A stretch of 64,000 bases of DNA from contig JAVDOI010000011.1 in the NCBI GenBank assembly GCA_032191485.1, forward strand, positions 3,208,601 through 3,272,600, written 5' to 3'. Under the pieces are notes generated by a model. The model worked only from the letters and a program-made list of their open reading frames with translations. It searched no databases and was not told the origin of the DNA. The translations under genes were made by a program, and so were the position numbers. Position 1 is the stretch's first letter. Every line of letters begins with the position of its first letter. This document shows positions 49,701-60,093 of this stretch, in pieces. Origin of the DNA: Leptoclinus maculatus. Lineage: Eukaryota; Chordata; Actinopteri; Perciformes; Stichaeidae.

Positions 49701-52700
49701 AAAAAAAAAAAACACTTTCCGGATCCGTTTCAAAGTAAAGGCATGTGTTTCAACAGTAGGAAGTTACCTGGTGGGGCGACCATTCTCTGCCATTTTTGGA
49801 ACAGGCATGTCTTGAGACAGTCCCGGGGGCTGAGGTTGTAAGTCTTGTGCCTTGACATGAGCTCCTGCATGGGCTCCAGGATGACACACAACTGCTGACA
49901 CCACGGGAAAAACAGGGCATTCAATTAAAGCACATTTGTATATAACACAGTGATGAGAGAACAGTGTGCTGTCCACGGATGCAGCCTCTTATCAAGGTAA
50001 AGCAAAACAACGCACATAAACACAGAGATTGTTGCTCAATTAATCACACCGCCGACTGACTTTGAGTGATAAATTGTTCCGTAAATCTACTTTTTATAGA
50101 CACTATTAATAAAATACCTTTAAAAAACAGGTTTATTGTGGAGAGCTTCAGAGAGAAGACAGATAGAGAGAGCAACATGTACATTTTAATATGAGCAGCC
50201 TTGTCATGTGTCAAAACACACCCACTTAGAAAACACAGAACAAGTCGCTTGTACCCACGCTGAAACACAAACAATATTCTCCAGCTGAAAGTACAATATT
50301 CACTCTGGAGAAAACTGTAAATCTCTGGTGATCAGCAGTGAGAGGAGCCAGGGGTCAGCCTGTCATCTTAAATACACCAGGCTTAGTTTATCTAGTTAAC
50401 ATCTGGATAACATTACCGGTAAGCCATCCCTTCTTTAATCCAAATGCTTGATGGTGCAGCCACAGGACAGCGATTGGACGGTTATAATGCTGTTTTATTG
50501 CTGGACCAATCGCAGAAGCAGCACTGAGATCAACTCAAACCGCCTTCTTCCTCTAACCGGATAAAACTGTTGTGTTTCTCTTCCTGACTTTTCTCCATCT
50601 TTGACAATTTGACCATTAAGTCCACTTGACTCCCGCAGCATCTTTTGTTTTTTTTAACTTGGTTAAGGTTAGGAAACGATCGAGGTCACGGGTGAAAGGA
50701 AACCAACGTTGAAGAGAAGGACAAGAAGAACATATTAGAAACCCACATAATAAAGGTCATTAATCTGATGCAACAGAGGTTCGGCCGACCAGGGCAAGCA
50801 GTCGATGTGGTCGCTGTTAGCATTTCCCATTCAGAGTGTGATGTAAGGTCAAAATTTACTAGAGTGAAAGGAGGCGTGGGTTTACTAACTTGCTCAAGGG
50901 CACTTGACAGTCGTTACTGAGAGAAAGGAGACTGTTAATCATTCGCTGCATGCTCACATGATCTCATCTGACCTTCAGCATCCCACCACCCCTACGTTTC
51001 TGGAGTCAAATCTAATCAACATGCTCGTCCCGTCTTCAGCCGTACTGTACAGCAACTTGGAGGTGAAAAGGGAAAACAAGGGCAGGTATCATGTACTGTA
51101 TATATTACCTACTACTATGTGTTTGGAGGCTTTTACACAAATCACCTGACAACACCAGGAATCCAAGCAGACATGTTTTATCATGATGGGTATTCAAACC
51201 AGGGATGTTCACCGGTCCTGGGTTTCAAACTAGGCATTCTAACAACCGTGGCTGCTTACTCCAAATTACTCTACATAAACATAGTAATGTCGGCTCGCCG
51301 TGTTAGGACGCCGGTGTTTTGCTGCCATGCAGCTCGAGGTAAAGTGAACATCCCTGTAGCAGACTAATCCCATGTTCTCCTCTGATAGTTCCCTCCTGAC
51401 ACAGTAATATCCCTCCTCAGCTCAGCCAACAAGCCCTGGCTCTCAGCCTGAAAACAAGGGCTATTTTCAGGCTGAATAGTAGGAAGCCGGCAGCTCCGAT
51501 ACATAGAAAGGCTTAAATACTCCAAATGAAAAAAAAAAAAGGAAAGATAGTGTGTTTGTGAGAGTGAGAGAAAGGCCGGTTGTAACCCCTTTGCCAGGAA
51601 ACAGTCAGTCTCTTTCGGGAAGGACTGATAAACGATGGGAAAGGCCAGGGACACATTATTGCCAGATTAATGTGAGGAAAGGGTGTATTTTACTTTGACA
51701 TCCTTCGATAACAGTAGGGGGAAATATGTTTTGCAAAGTGTGTGATATGCTGAATAACAGTGGTCGCAAGATGAATCTAAAGCCGAGGTCACACTGCACG
51801 ACATTCAAAGTGCTAGGATCGCTGTGTACACACTACACAACTTGCCGCCTTTTGATCGGCAGTCTTGAAGTCGTTGTGGTTTAGTGGAAACACACGCGTG
51901 ATGATGCCCTATAGGGGCAGCTACAACAACTTTGGTCCATGCTGCAAGTTCAACACATAACACAGACAGGTCGGCTGCAGGCGAGGCGACCCCTCCGCCA
52001 GGTTTCCCCTCAACCAAGTCAAATGCGGATTTGCTTCTGATCTGGGGCTTTTGTCCGGGAGCTGTACAAACTGTCTGCGAGCGGAAAAATTTAAGCTGAA
52101 GTCGTGTAGTGTGAACTAGGCAAAATGGAATTGCGGGACTATTTTTTTTGGAAAAAATGTTTGTCAGACTTTTGCGTGATCTTGTCTTTGTTCTTGATCT
52201 CCTCATAGTACCCGAGTGAACGAGTCGATTAATCAGAGCGAGGTCGCAAGTGGATATTGATTTGTTTTAAGGGTCACAAAAAGGTTGGGAACCACTGCTT
52301 TATTATACAATGTCTCTATGAAACACTGAATCTGTAACGAAGCCTTCTTGATGCTCTTTAAAACTCACATGCTTACAACGCAAATTCAATGAACTAAACA
52401 TTATTGCTTTTGAACTACTAGTGACATAATCTTTGTGGTTTATGGTGTTTTAAATTTTACTGAAATGAAAAAAAAAAATACTCAAAAGAAGGTTAAATTA
52501 TATTAACTGAGTGAAGAAAGGTTAATGCTTTTTAATTAAAAGCACATTGTGCTCTGGGAAAGTTCCTAATTTAGCAGATTTATTTGAAATATTTCAGGTT
52601 TAGACCAACTTGCAAAGCGAGTCATTTCGACAAACTAACCATTCTTCAAAAGCAAAGCCGGGTCCATTTAAACACACACAACCTCCATGAAACGCATGTT

Positions 52701-53806
52701 GTCAGCAAGCAGAAAACACACACAAGGCATGATCCTTGTTTCAATGTTTAGGTTTTGGGTCTGACCATCTGAATCACCGAAATAAAGAATGAACAGAAGC
52801 CAAATCTTTTAGTGTGTAATTACAGATACTTGAATTATGTGTTTTCCCCCCCCTTTCAGCCACATTACAGTTGCTTTCTGTATAGAAAATCATTGTTATA
52901 GGAAAACAAAAACAGCCACCCTGCTTCCTCTCCCTGTCTCTGTCTTTCTTCACTCAGTTAATATAAGCAGCGGAGGTGCCGTTCCCTGATTCGCGCACCA
53001 TTTCACAATTATGAGTCTCAACAGGGAGCGTTCATTAATGTTATGCTAATTTTCTGTATCCAATTAATTCTTCTCTCTCCCCATCTCTCTCCCGCTCGCT
53101 CTTGTTCTCTCCCATTTGGAAATCGTAGCTGTCAGTCAACTGTGGCGTCGAGGAACACAAACAAACCCTGTGAAATAATCACTAATGTATTCAGCCGGCT
53201 TATACTTCCTATTTCCGTAAATTACATTGCTGCGGTCAGGTGGAAAAGCATGTATATGCAGAGAGTAAAGAATAAATAAGTGCTTATATTTTTTTGTTTT
53301 GATGCCACGCATTTTTGAAATTATACACTCTGGTTTCAAACGCCTGAGAGTCATAAAACGTGTTCAGCACATAAATAACAGCATAAGCTTTCAATTCCAG
53401 TAAGACAGAGAAACAATATTTACATTTACAGTCACGATATGACCTTAAATAAACTAAAGAAATAATAAGGGAATGTAGAAAAGCACATCTTATTCAAACA
53501 CTGAATATACCTATAATTTAATGCAACATTTGAAATATAACATTACAGATTTACTGCAGTGCAGGCAATGCAATCATGCCATATTAGATATGACAACACA
53601 TAAATATTCTCCATTACAAAAACATCTTTATGCTGTCTAGACAGATCAGTATAAGAGAGTTAGTTTAGAAAGTATGAGCAACATGAATAACTTCATTTAA
53701 AAATGGACATGAATTGTTCCTCCGTGTGCATTAAAGTGTGAGGAGATAAGAACAAAAACAAAAGCAGAATGACAATCATTGACATTGTCAGACACACACA
53801 CACACA

Positions 53807-53890
<84 letters not shown>

Positions 53891-54420
53891 AACACAGAGT
53901 CCTTACCCTGAGGTAGTTGAGGGTGAAGTTGGTCAAACCCATGCGAGTGATGTTTTTGGACAGTTGTTCCAGCACCTGAGGGTCTTGTGCCTAAAGTCCG
54001 CAGATGAGAAATGAGAACGAATAGACATATGAGCCATATATTTGTATATCTTTTTTTTTTTATGTTTGCATTCAAGTGACAACGAATAAACTAATTATCT
54101 ACAGGCAATTAGGCTAATTGGCATTCATCAGATAATGCACATTCGGCACATTCACACCCTCGAGTCATCAATGCAACTCCTTAACATTGTTATCGCAGTG
54201 TTGCCGTGGAAGTATTTCAGGCCTTCATTTCACACTGTTGTCAAACTGTGAGGCTAATTAATCAATATTATTTTGTCATTCCATTTCAATTTACACGCAT
54301 TTTCAATTCCGTATCTTCACTGGATTTAATTATGTAGCCCGGTGTATGTATGTATGTATTTATGTGTGTATGTATGTATTTATGCATGTACGTACGTTTG
54401 TGTGTATGTATGCGTGTATG

Positions 54421-54454
<34 letters not shown>

Positions 54455-54767
54455 TGTATGTATGTATGTATGTATACTGTATGTATGTGTACTGTATGTA
54501 TGTATGTATGTATGTATGTATGTATGTATGTATGTATGTAGGTATGTAGGTATGTAGGTATGTATGTATGTATGTAGGTATGTATGTATACTGTATATGT
54601 ATGTATACTGTATATCTATGTATGTATGTATGTATGTATGTATGTATGTATGTATGTATGTATGTATGTATGTATGTATGTATGTATGTATGTATGTAGG
54701 TATGTATGTATGTATGTATGTATACTGTATGTATATATGTATGTATGTATGTATGTATGTAGGTATG

Positions 54768-54801
<34 letters not shown>

Positions 54802-54898
54802 TGTATGTATGTAGGTATGTATGTATGTATGTATGTATGTATGTATGTATGTATGTATGTAGGTAGGTATGTATGTATGTATGTATGTATACTGTATG

Positions 54899-54932
<34 letters not shown>

Positions 54933-57900
54933 TGTATGTATGTATGTATGTATGTATGTATGTATGTATGTATGTAGGTAGGTATGTATTGATGTATGTA
55001 TGTATGTATGTAGGTATGTATGTAGGTATGTATTTATGTATGTAGGGTCTGGGGCAGCAGGGAACATGTGTTTGATGATGTTAGGTTGATGAAAAAAACG
55101 GACCAAAAATTGTCACTAATAAAAAAATGTTTTACAGTTTTTTTAGTTTTAGTGAAGCCTAAAATAGCAGCAGCTTGATGACGTCTAGTTGACCGTTGCA
55201 TCATAAACATAAAAGATTAAGAACTGACCACTATCTTTGAATATAATCTGAAAATCAGCACTGAATACATAAATTGATTGTAAAATAGAAAAAAACATGT
55301 GAATATACAGTACGTGTAGGAGTAAAGAATACATCTTAAATAAGAACAAAGCCAAGATAGCAATTACAGGATGACATCTGAAAAAAGAGAAGAAGACTTT
55401 TCACTAAGCTTGTCTGCCGCTCCAACAATAAGCAGTCAAATCATAAAAAAGCTGTAGGTATTGACAGAGCAAAACACAGCCCAGACTGAGGAGAAGCAGT
55501 GAGCACGCTCGCCTTCACCGCCTCATGAAAAATGCATAATTCTATCTCCAGTCGCATCTCAGTGTGGAGAAAGTCAAGAGGGAAGCGAAAAAGAGTTCCT
55601 CTGTACCGTCAGCAGACCGACGTGAGTGACGGGGGAATTGAATTAGTGTGCACTATTTGGCCGACGGCGGATCAGAATCTGAATTACTTTACTCATCAAG
55701 TAGAATTAGTCTAAACGTGCTGTGCAGGAATCCGTCTTGGCAGCACCGGTGCAGCCGTGCAACAACAATGGGTGGAGTAACACGGGTTAACATACTGGCA
55801 CATATGGTGCAGGCCGGGGACGACAGACACTCGGTTCAAGAGGCCAAAGACAGACAAACAACTGAGAACACACTCTAAGAAAACACATTCAGAATTCAAG
55901 AGGCGTGGCGGCGTTGGTCCAAATCAGATGTTTAAACAGCGGAGGAGCTCTACAGCACATTAAACCTAATGTTAGAGCAGCCTGCTCCGCTGAATAAATA
56001 CATTTAAGTACATTTTTGAGGTTGAGTTTTATGATGCTCTATACTTCTACTCAACTACATCTCAAAAGGAAAATATTGCTCTCTTTAGTCTACATTTATT
56101 TACTTACAAAAATATATGACCATCTTACAACATGACCCGTTGTTTAGGGATTTAAAGTACACGACTTTATATTGTGTCGTTAAAATGTGCTCTAGCTTGA
56201 GCCAAGAAAATGCTGCGACCACATTAAGTGCATCAGTATTAATAATCAAATAATATATATAACAAACACAAGAGATGATTATCAGCAAACAAACACTGAC
56301 TTTTGATACTTTGAGTACATTTTCCTGATAATACTACTATATGTAATACCATTGCTGACTACTTCTTCCAAACAGCCTTACTATTTATTAACCATAAGGA
56401 TATACTGTAAAAATATTGAATGTTTATGTGTTAATGTCTCTTTTTTACATGGTCGGCTGTATTACTGCTGCTAGTGGTGTCTTCACAACTGTTGCATCTT
56501 CGCCGTCATGAATTTATGTTTGTTCGAGGGTATGCAGACTGTACGAGTGGGATGGAGGTGGGTGGAGCAGATGTTTGCGAGGGGACACTTCCATAGTGTT
56601 TTATCCGTGTGTACTTCATTATTGTCATTGTGTATTTACACAACACCCCTCGAACAAAGAAATGAACCCTTTTGCGGTGGTGTTAAGTCAGTACATTGAC
56701 TCTAGGACTGTAGACTTTGGAGCTACTTTATATGACTATTTACATTTTACTGCTACTTTAAACTTTCACAGTAAATGTATTTTACCGCCAAAGTAAAAAC
56801 AATTCGGAAGTACGATTTCAAAAACATGTTAAAATATGAAGCAAATTATGATTATATATACATTTGCACTTAAATAACAAACATAAACTCTACTCATCAT
56901 ACGAAGTACTTGCTGTTTATCTCATGTTTCTCAGTAACATTCACTTTGGGTACATTTTAAATCGAGTTAAAATATGCTACATTTTTTACAGTACGTATGT
57001 TGTTGAACTTATTCTAAAGCTCGTGTGATTCTACGCCAGTTAGATAAATTGCTTGGTACTATTTCCATCACAGAGCAAACACCTCCAGCCTCTATCATAC
57101 TAATATCAAGTATAGGCTGTTTCTTTATACACTTCTGAAGACTAAAATAAGAAACAAACTTTATTTCTTTTCCCCAGTGTCTACATCTGCACTGCTATCT
57201 GCAGTCTTCCTGCTCTGACTCCCATGTGTGCGTATCTGCTTTCATTAGCCCAGGCAACGATCAAAAGGCTGAGCTCACACTCGCGCACAAATCAGCGAAG
57301 AGCTGGCGAGGACCCACAAAAAAAAAAAAAAAGCCCACAATATCCCACTCTCCAGGAATTAGTGTGAATACCCAGAGGGGCCAATTTATTGGCGAGGGAA
57401 AAATTCATATGAAGATTTGGCCAAAAAAGAAGCCGCCTATAAAGACGAAGCTGCCTCTTATACACACCTTTAGGTCCACGGGGGTAAGTGGAAAATACTT
57501 GGAATGAATCTCGCTTTAATCATCAATCTAAGTAAAGAAAATGTATTGCATATCCATGCTGTAAAAGGGAACACACATGTATGGGGGACTATGAGATTTT
57601 TTTTTTGGGGGAGGTCATTTTCTTACCAAAACCCTTTTCAACGAGGAATACGTAACAGTTCTAGCTGCGTCTATCTGTTAAAGTAATAGCTTTTGTCATT
57701 TAGACATTGGTGACTTTTATGTAAATGTTCCCTACGGCTTTTTTCCCCAGACATGACAGGACGTTTACGTAAAGAGAGGAGGCGTCATCGCTGCGGTAAA
57801 ACAGCTGTGAGTTGAGAAGTTTAATGACATGAAGGGAGAAAGTTTATGACAATCTTCCAGGGAATCTCCTAATAAACGTTCTCATCAATTTCCTCCTTTA

Positions 57901-59135
57901 TTAGGTAGCGAACTCCGCTGCCTGGTTTATGAAGTCCGACTTTAAGTTGGGAATTTCTCTTCGCTGACAAGCTGAATATAGAGGGGCGGTTTGCTGGATA
58001 TTCTTTTAAGTTGAAAGCTGGAAATGTCAGGAAGGAGACAGCTGGTCCAATTATTGTGGTTGTACAAGATTCTTTTTTTTAGCGAGAAAAAAATATATAG
58101 ACTTTCTTATGACATGAGAATAATCTCCCAAACAAAGTAAAGTTGGCTCATTCAAATTGGTTTTAGTAAAGTGACAGTTGGAGATTATACAGCGGAAACA
58201 TGTTGCAAAGATCTTAATCATGCGGATAAAACACACATTTAATTTCTCTTGTGTATTTAACTATGTGCTGACAAATATTGCATTGTCATGACTTTAATGT
58301 AAAAGTGACTCGGGCGCTTATTATGACACGAGACCAACATGTAAAGCTGTCGTCACATTATCGCCAAAATGAATATACACTCAGTTGCCAGTTTATTAGG
58401 TACACCTAGCTAAAAGTAATGCAGTCTAGTTCAACAGTCCTGCAATGAATCCTCCCTGCATGAAGGTTATAATGTTCATTTTTGTGTCTCTTATACAGAG
58501 AGGAGTTTCTGTAATTTAGCCGTATTGATAGGAATGGACAAAATAATACAAACACCTGTCACTATGTTTGATTTGGCGTCCTTGAGGCCTATTTATAGAA
58601 AGATTCCACGATTTCTTCCGTAGCAGCTGTGCCGTTTTGTACAACTTCAGTCCTGAATCATTTGAAAACAGAAGACCTTCTGCGAGCGCCAGCTTCACTC
58701 CACGGCACCAGTGACTAAATGTGTGTTACACTTAGTGGAATTAAGCAGATTATTCATTCGACCTTGTTATTTTTTCTCTCTCTCTCCCTTTTCAGACAAG
58801 GGCCTTTTTTTTTATCCTCGGTGGCCTTTGATGTCTGCAAATAAATTGGTTTGCAAAAATCCCTCCAAACTGCTTTGTTGGCGTTTAAATTTCATATGCT
58901 CATGAGTAGGTACTAAACAGTGTCTTGGCAGAGTGCAGAGCCCTTATTTAGGATTAAAAATAAAGGAATAAATAAGGGGGGGGGGGTCGCGTGTTAATGA
59001 TGTCACACTCACGTGCATGGCCAGGATGCTGCGGGGGATGAGCTCTCGGTACTGCCGGATAGTAAAGTGCCACGTCTTGATCCTCATCAGATCATCAAAG
59101 GCAAACTCCAGTATCAAACGACCCTCTGTACAAAC
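39479..59135 (-). CDS. ldb2: LIM domain-binding protein 2, five 3' coding exons (partial)
   Basis: The joined exons are 59013-59135, 53907-53990, 49768-49891 (or 49894), 46418-46551 and 39479-39709. All phases match and encode the last 231 residues (232 with the alternative acceptor) of a protein usually about 373 long. The N-terminal part of the dimerisation domain lies off the right edge. LDB2 (CLIM1/NLI-family) is a nuclear adaptor. Its N-terminus self-associates and its C-terminal LIM-interaction domain grips LIM-homeodomain and LMO proteins, bridging enhancers and promoters. Seen here are the end of the dimerisation domain, the nuclear localisation signal KRRKRK and the LIM-interaction domain. 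The residues NTQYDA/TNG and LMSRHKTYNLSPRD favour LDB2 over LDB1, and synteny with tapt1 agrees. Confidence 0.96.
41615..42010. promoter_or_regulatory. candidate intronic enhancer block, TAAT-rich
   Basis: This is a mixed-composition stretch densely supplied with homeodomain-type cores (CTAATTAATTTAG, GCTAATTGAG, TCATTAGC, GAGCTAATTAATAC, TCATTAGCAT). It has no simple repeat, unlike flanking DNA. It lies in the last intron of a developmental regulator. That it is a conserved non-coding element is inference only. Confidence 0.3.
42592..42672. repeat. (TG)n microsatellite, ~40 units
   Basis: An uninterrupted TG dinucleotide run in the last ldb2 intron. Confidence 0.95.
46418..46551 (-). CDS. 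ldb2: ldb2 exon with nuclear localisation signal
   Basis: With one base from the previous exon it encodes 45 residues: AEPARQTTTKRRKRKNSASS then ANSAGTTASKKRSPATNFSL and SSQVP. KRRKRKN is the LDB nuclear localisation signal; the Ser/Ala/Thr linker after it is variable across LDB proteins. The donor is GTACCT|GTAAGC. The acceptor CGCCAAAG|CTGAG has a purine-rich, weak polypyrimidine context but is supported by phase and homology. Confidence 0.93.
46757..46785. repeat. (CA)n microsatellite
   Basis: A CA run in an ldb2 intron, about 200 bp from the AEPARQ exon. Confidence 0.9.
48376..48621. repeat. long foldback (two ~111-bp inverted arms, 22-bp loop)
   Basis: Left arm 48376-48486 and right arm 48509-48621 are inverted copies with, by eye, about 80-85% identity: CACCAGACTCCATTGA against TCAATGGAGTCTGGTG, and GTGTGACTTTGGTG against CACCAAAGTCACAC. 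The 22-base loop contains GGGTTAGTTCGGATT, which is also one end of the MITE-like unit that follows. Confidence 0.85.
48494..48858 (+). mobile_element. MITE-like element, GGGTTAGTTCGGATT ends
   Basis: The left end GGGTTAGTTCGGATT and right end AATCCAAACTATCCC are inverted copies with two mismatches in 15. This terminal wording is common in fish interspersed repeats. The first 113 bp internal to the left end is also present, inverted, on the far side of the end, so a truncated second copy lies head-to-head. There is no coding capacity, and the target duplication is unclear. Confidence 0.6.
49768..49891 (-). CDS. ldb2: ldb2 exon: LCVILEPMQEL...RMVAPP
   Basis: This exon encodes 41 codons plus one base: LCVILEPMQELMSRHKTYNL then SPRDCLKTCLFQKWQRMVAP and P. 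The acceptor region reads GGTGTCAGCAG|TTGTGT. The second AG gives LR-LCVI, as recalled for human LDB2. The first AG (exon start 49894) would add one glutamine. The donor is CCACCAG|GTAACT, phase 1. Confidence 0.95.
49892..53906 (-). other. ldb2: ldb2 intron
   Basis: This 4-kb intron contains the (TG)n tract near its donor and a repeat-like phrase GGTTGGGAACCACTG near 52284. A stretch around 52940-53260, with balanced composition and several TAAT and CAATTA words, looks unlike the simple intronic background. No exon was recognised. Confidence 0.65.
53791..53886 (-). repeat. (TG)n tract near an ldb2 5' splice site
   Basis: A CA dinucleotide run on the plus strand with a few CTCA interruptions. 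On the coding strand it is a UG repeat starting about 20 nt after the donor of the AQDPQVL exon. Confidence 0.92.
53907..53990 (-). CDS. ldb2: ldb2 exon: AQDPQVLEQL...NYLR
   Basis: This 28-codon exon reads AQDPQVLEQLSKNITRMGLT then NFTLNYLR. The acceptor is CTTTAG|GCACAA; the donor is CTCAGG|GTAAGG. About 20 bases into the downstream intron a long (TG)n tract begins on the coding strand. Confidence 0.97.
54343..55046. repeat. (GTAT)n tetranucleotide array, about 700 bp
   Basis: The plus strand is a long GTAT repeat with scattered variant units: GTATACTGTATGTAT blocks recur at least five times and GTAGGTAG substitutions are dotted through it. Long open frames in it (Met-Tyr-Val-Cys repeats on the plus strand, Ile-His-Thr-Tyr on the minus) are artefacts of the array. 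Confidence 0.96.
58377..58560 (+). mobile_element. interspersed repeat, TTTATTAGGTACACC type
   Basis: It begins ACACTCAGTTGCCAGTTTAT then TAGGTACACCTAGCTAAAAG and contains CATGAAGGTTATAATGTTCA and GGAATGGACAAAATAATA. I recognise this wording as a repeat found in many copies in teleost genomes. No coding frame; the right boundary is approximate. Confidence 0.65.
59013..59135 (-). CDS. ldb2: ldb2 exon: VCTEGRLILEF...SILAMH
   Basis: This 41-codon exon reads VCTEGRLILEFAFDDLMRIK then TWHFTIRQYRELIPRSILAM and H. It is part of the LDB self-association domain and is near-identical to human LDB2. The acceptor is TGTGCAG|GTTTGT; the donor is ATGCAC|GTGAGT, phase 0. The exon 5' of it was not found before the window edge. 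Confidence 0.97.
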
Positions 59136-59549
59136 CTGCACAAAAGATCAGATAGTTAGTGCTACTTTACATTTCTCATCAGCCGGATATCTCTTCCAGT
59201 AATCTGTAACCGGCTAGCAGGAGGCCGTCAGCTGATTTCAGTCGCAAAACAACAAAAAATAAAAAGAAATCAGTGTTTATTAGCCAGGCGTGATTTTAGA
59301 TTTTTTTTTTTTTTTTAACGCTGGAAGTGTTTAGTCGCCGTTTTGGAATTTGTTCAAGGACTTTGTAGAACGGAGCGAGCTATTATGCTCCTAATATTTA
59401 CTGTGCTCGCTTCCCTCATTCAGAGCATCTGTCCTTGGGCCTCTCAACCATCCAGCTATTTCTAAAATGTGAAAATAAATGTAATCTGGAGAGGGGTGTG
59501 TTTACACCAGAGACAAAAGAACTTCAGGTCAGAGAGAGCCGCCAATTAG

Positions 59550-59552
<3 letters not shown>

Positions 59553-59612
<60 letters not shown>

Positions 59613-60016
59613 AAGAGAGAGAGAGAGAGAGACAGAGCGAGAGACAGAGCGAGAGAGAGAGAGAGAGACAGAGTGAGAGAGAGAGAGAGAGAGACAGAGC
59701 GAGAGCGAGAGAGAGAGCGAGAGAGAGAGAGAGAGAGAGACAGAGCGAGAGACAGAGAGACAGAGCGAGAGAGAGAGAGAGAGACAGAGTGAGAGAGAGA
59801 GAGAGAGAGAGACAGAGCGAGAGCGACAGAGAGACAGAGCGAGACAGAGAGACAGAGCGAGAGAGAGAGACAGAGCGAGAGAGAAACGGAGAGAGAGAGA
59901 GAGAGAGAGAGATAGAGAGAGCGAGAGCGAGAGAGAGAGAGACAGAGAGAGAGAGAGACAGAGTGAGAGAGAGCGACAGAGAGACAGAGAGACAGAGCGA
60001 GAGAGAGAGACAGAGC

Positions 60017-60090
<74 letters not shown>

Positions 60091-60093
60091 GAT
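59553..60093. repeat. (GA)n array with GACAGAGCGAGAG variants, ~540 bp
   Basis: The plus strand is a purine-only-like tract of GA repeats regularly interrupted by CAGAGCGA units, giving higher-order repeats of GAGACAGAGCGAGAG. Both strands are open across it (Arg-Glu repeats one way, Ser-Leu the other); these frames are not genes. Confidence 0.96.

Larger units (their letters stand above)
46552..49767 (-). other. ldb2: ldb2 intron with a foldback repeat
   Basis: This 3.2-kb intron contains the inverted-repeat structure at 48376-48621 and the associated MITE-like unit at 48494-48858, a (CA)n tract at 46757-46785 and a constrained-looking block near 49060-49400 (TTAATTAAAG and TCTGATTACACC words). 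No exon was recognised. Confidence 0.65.
53991..59012 (-). other. ldb2: ldb2 intron with a tetranucleotide array and conserved-looking blocks
   Basis: This 5-kb intron holds the (GTAT)n array at 54343-55046, an AAGTAC-rich repeat fragment near 55995-56110, a TTTATTAGGTACACC-type repeat at 58377-58560, and several stretches whose base composition looks constrained (54085-54300, 57700-58060, 58690-58930). No exon was recognised. Confidence 0.65.

Noticed and set aside
54360..55106. 248-residue minus-strand frame of Ile-His-Thr-Tyr repeats and plus-strand Met-Tyr-Val-Cys frames
   Set aside because: Products of the GTAT tetranucleotide array.
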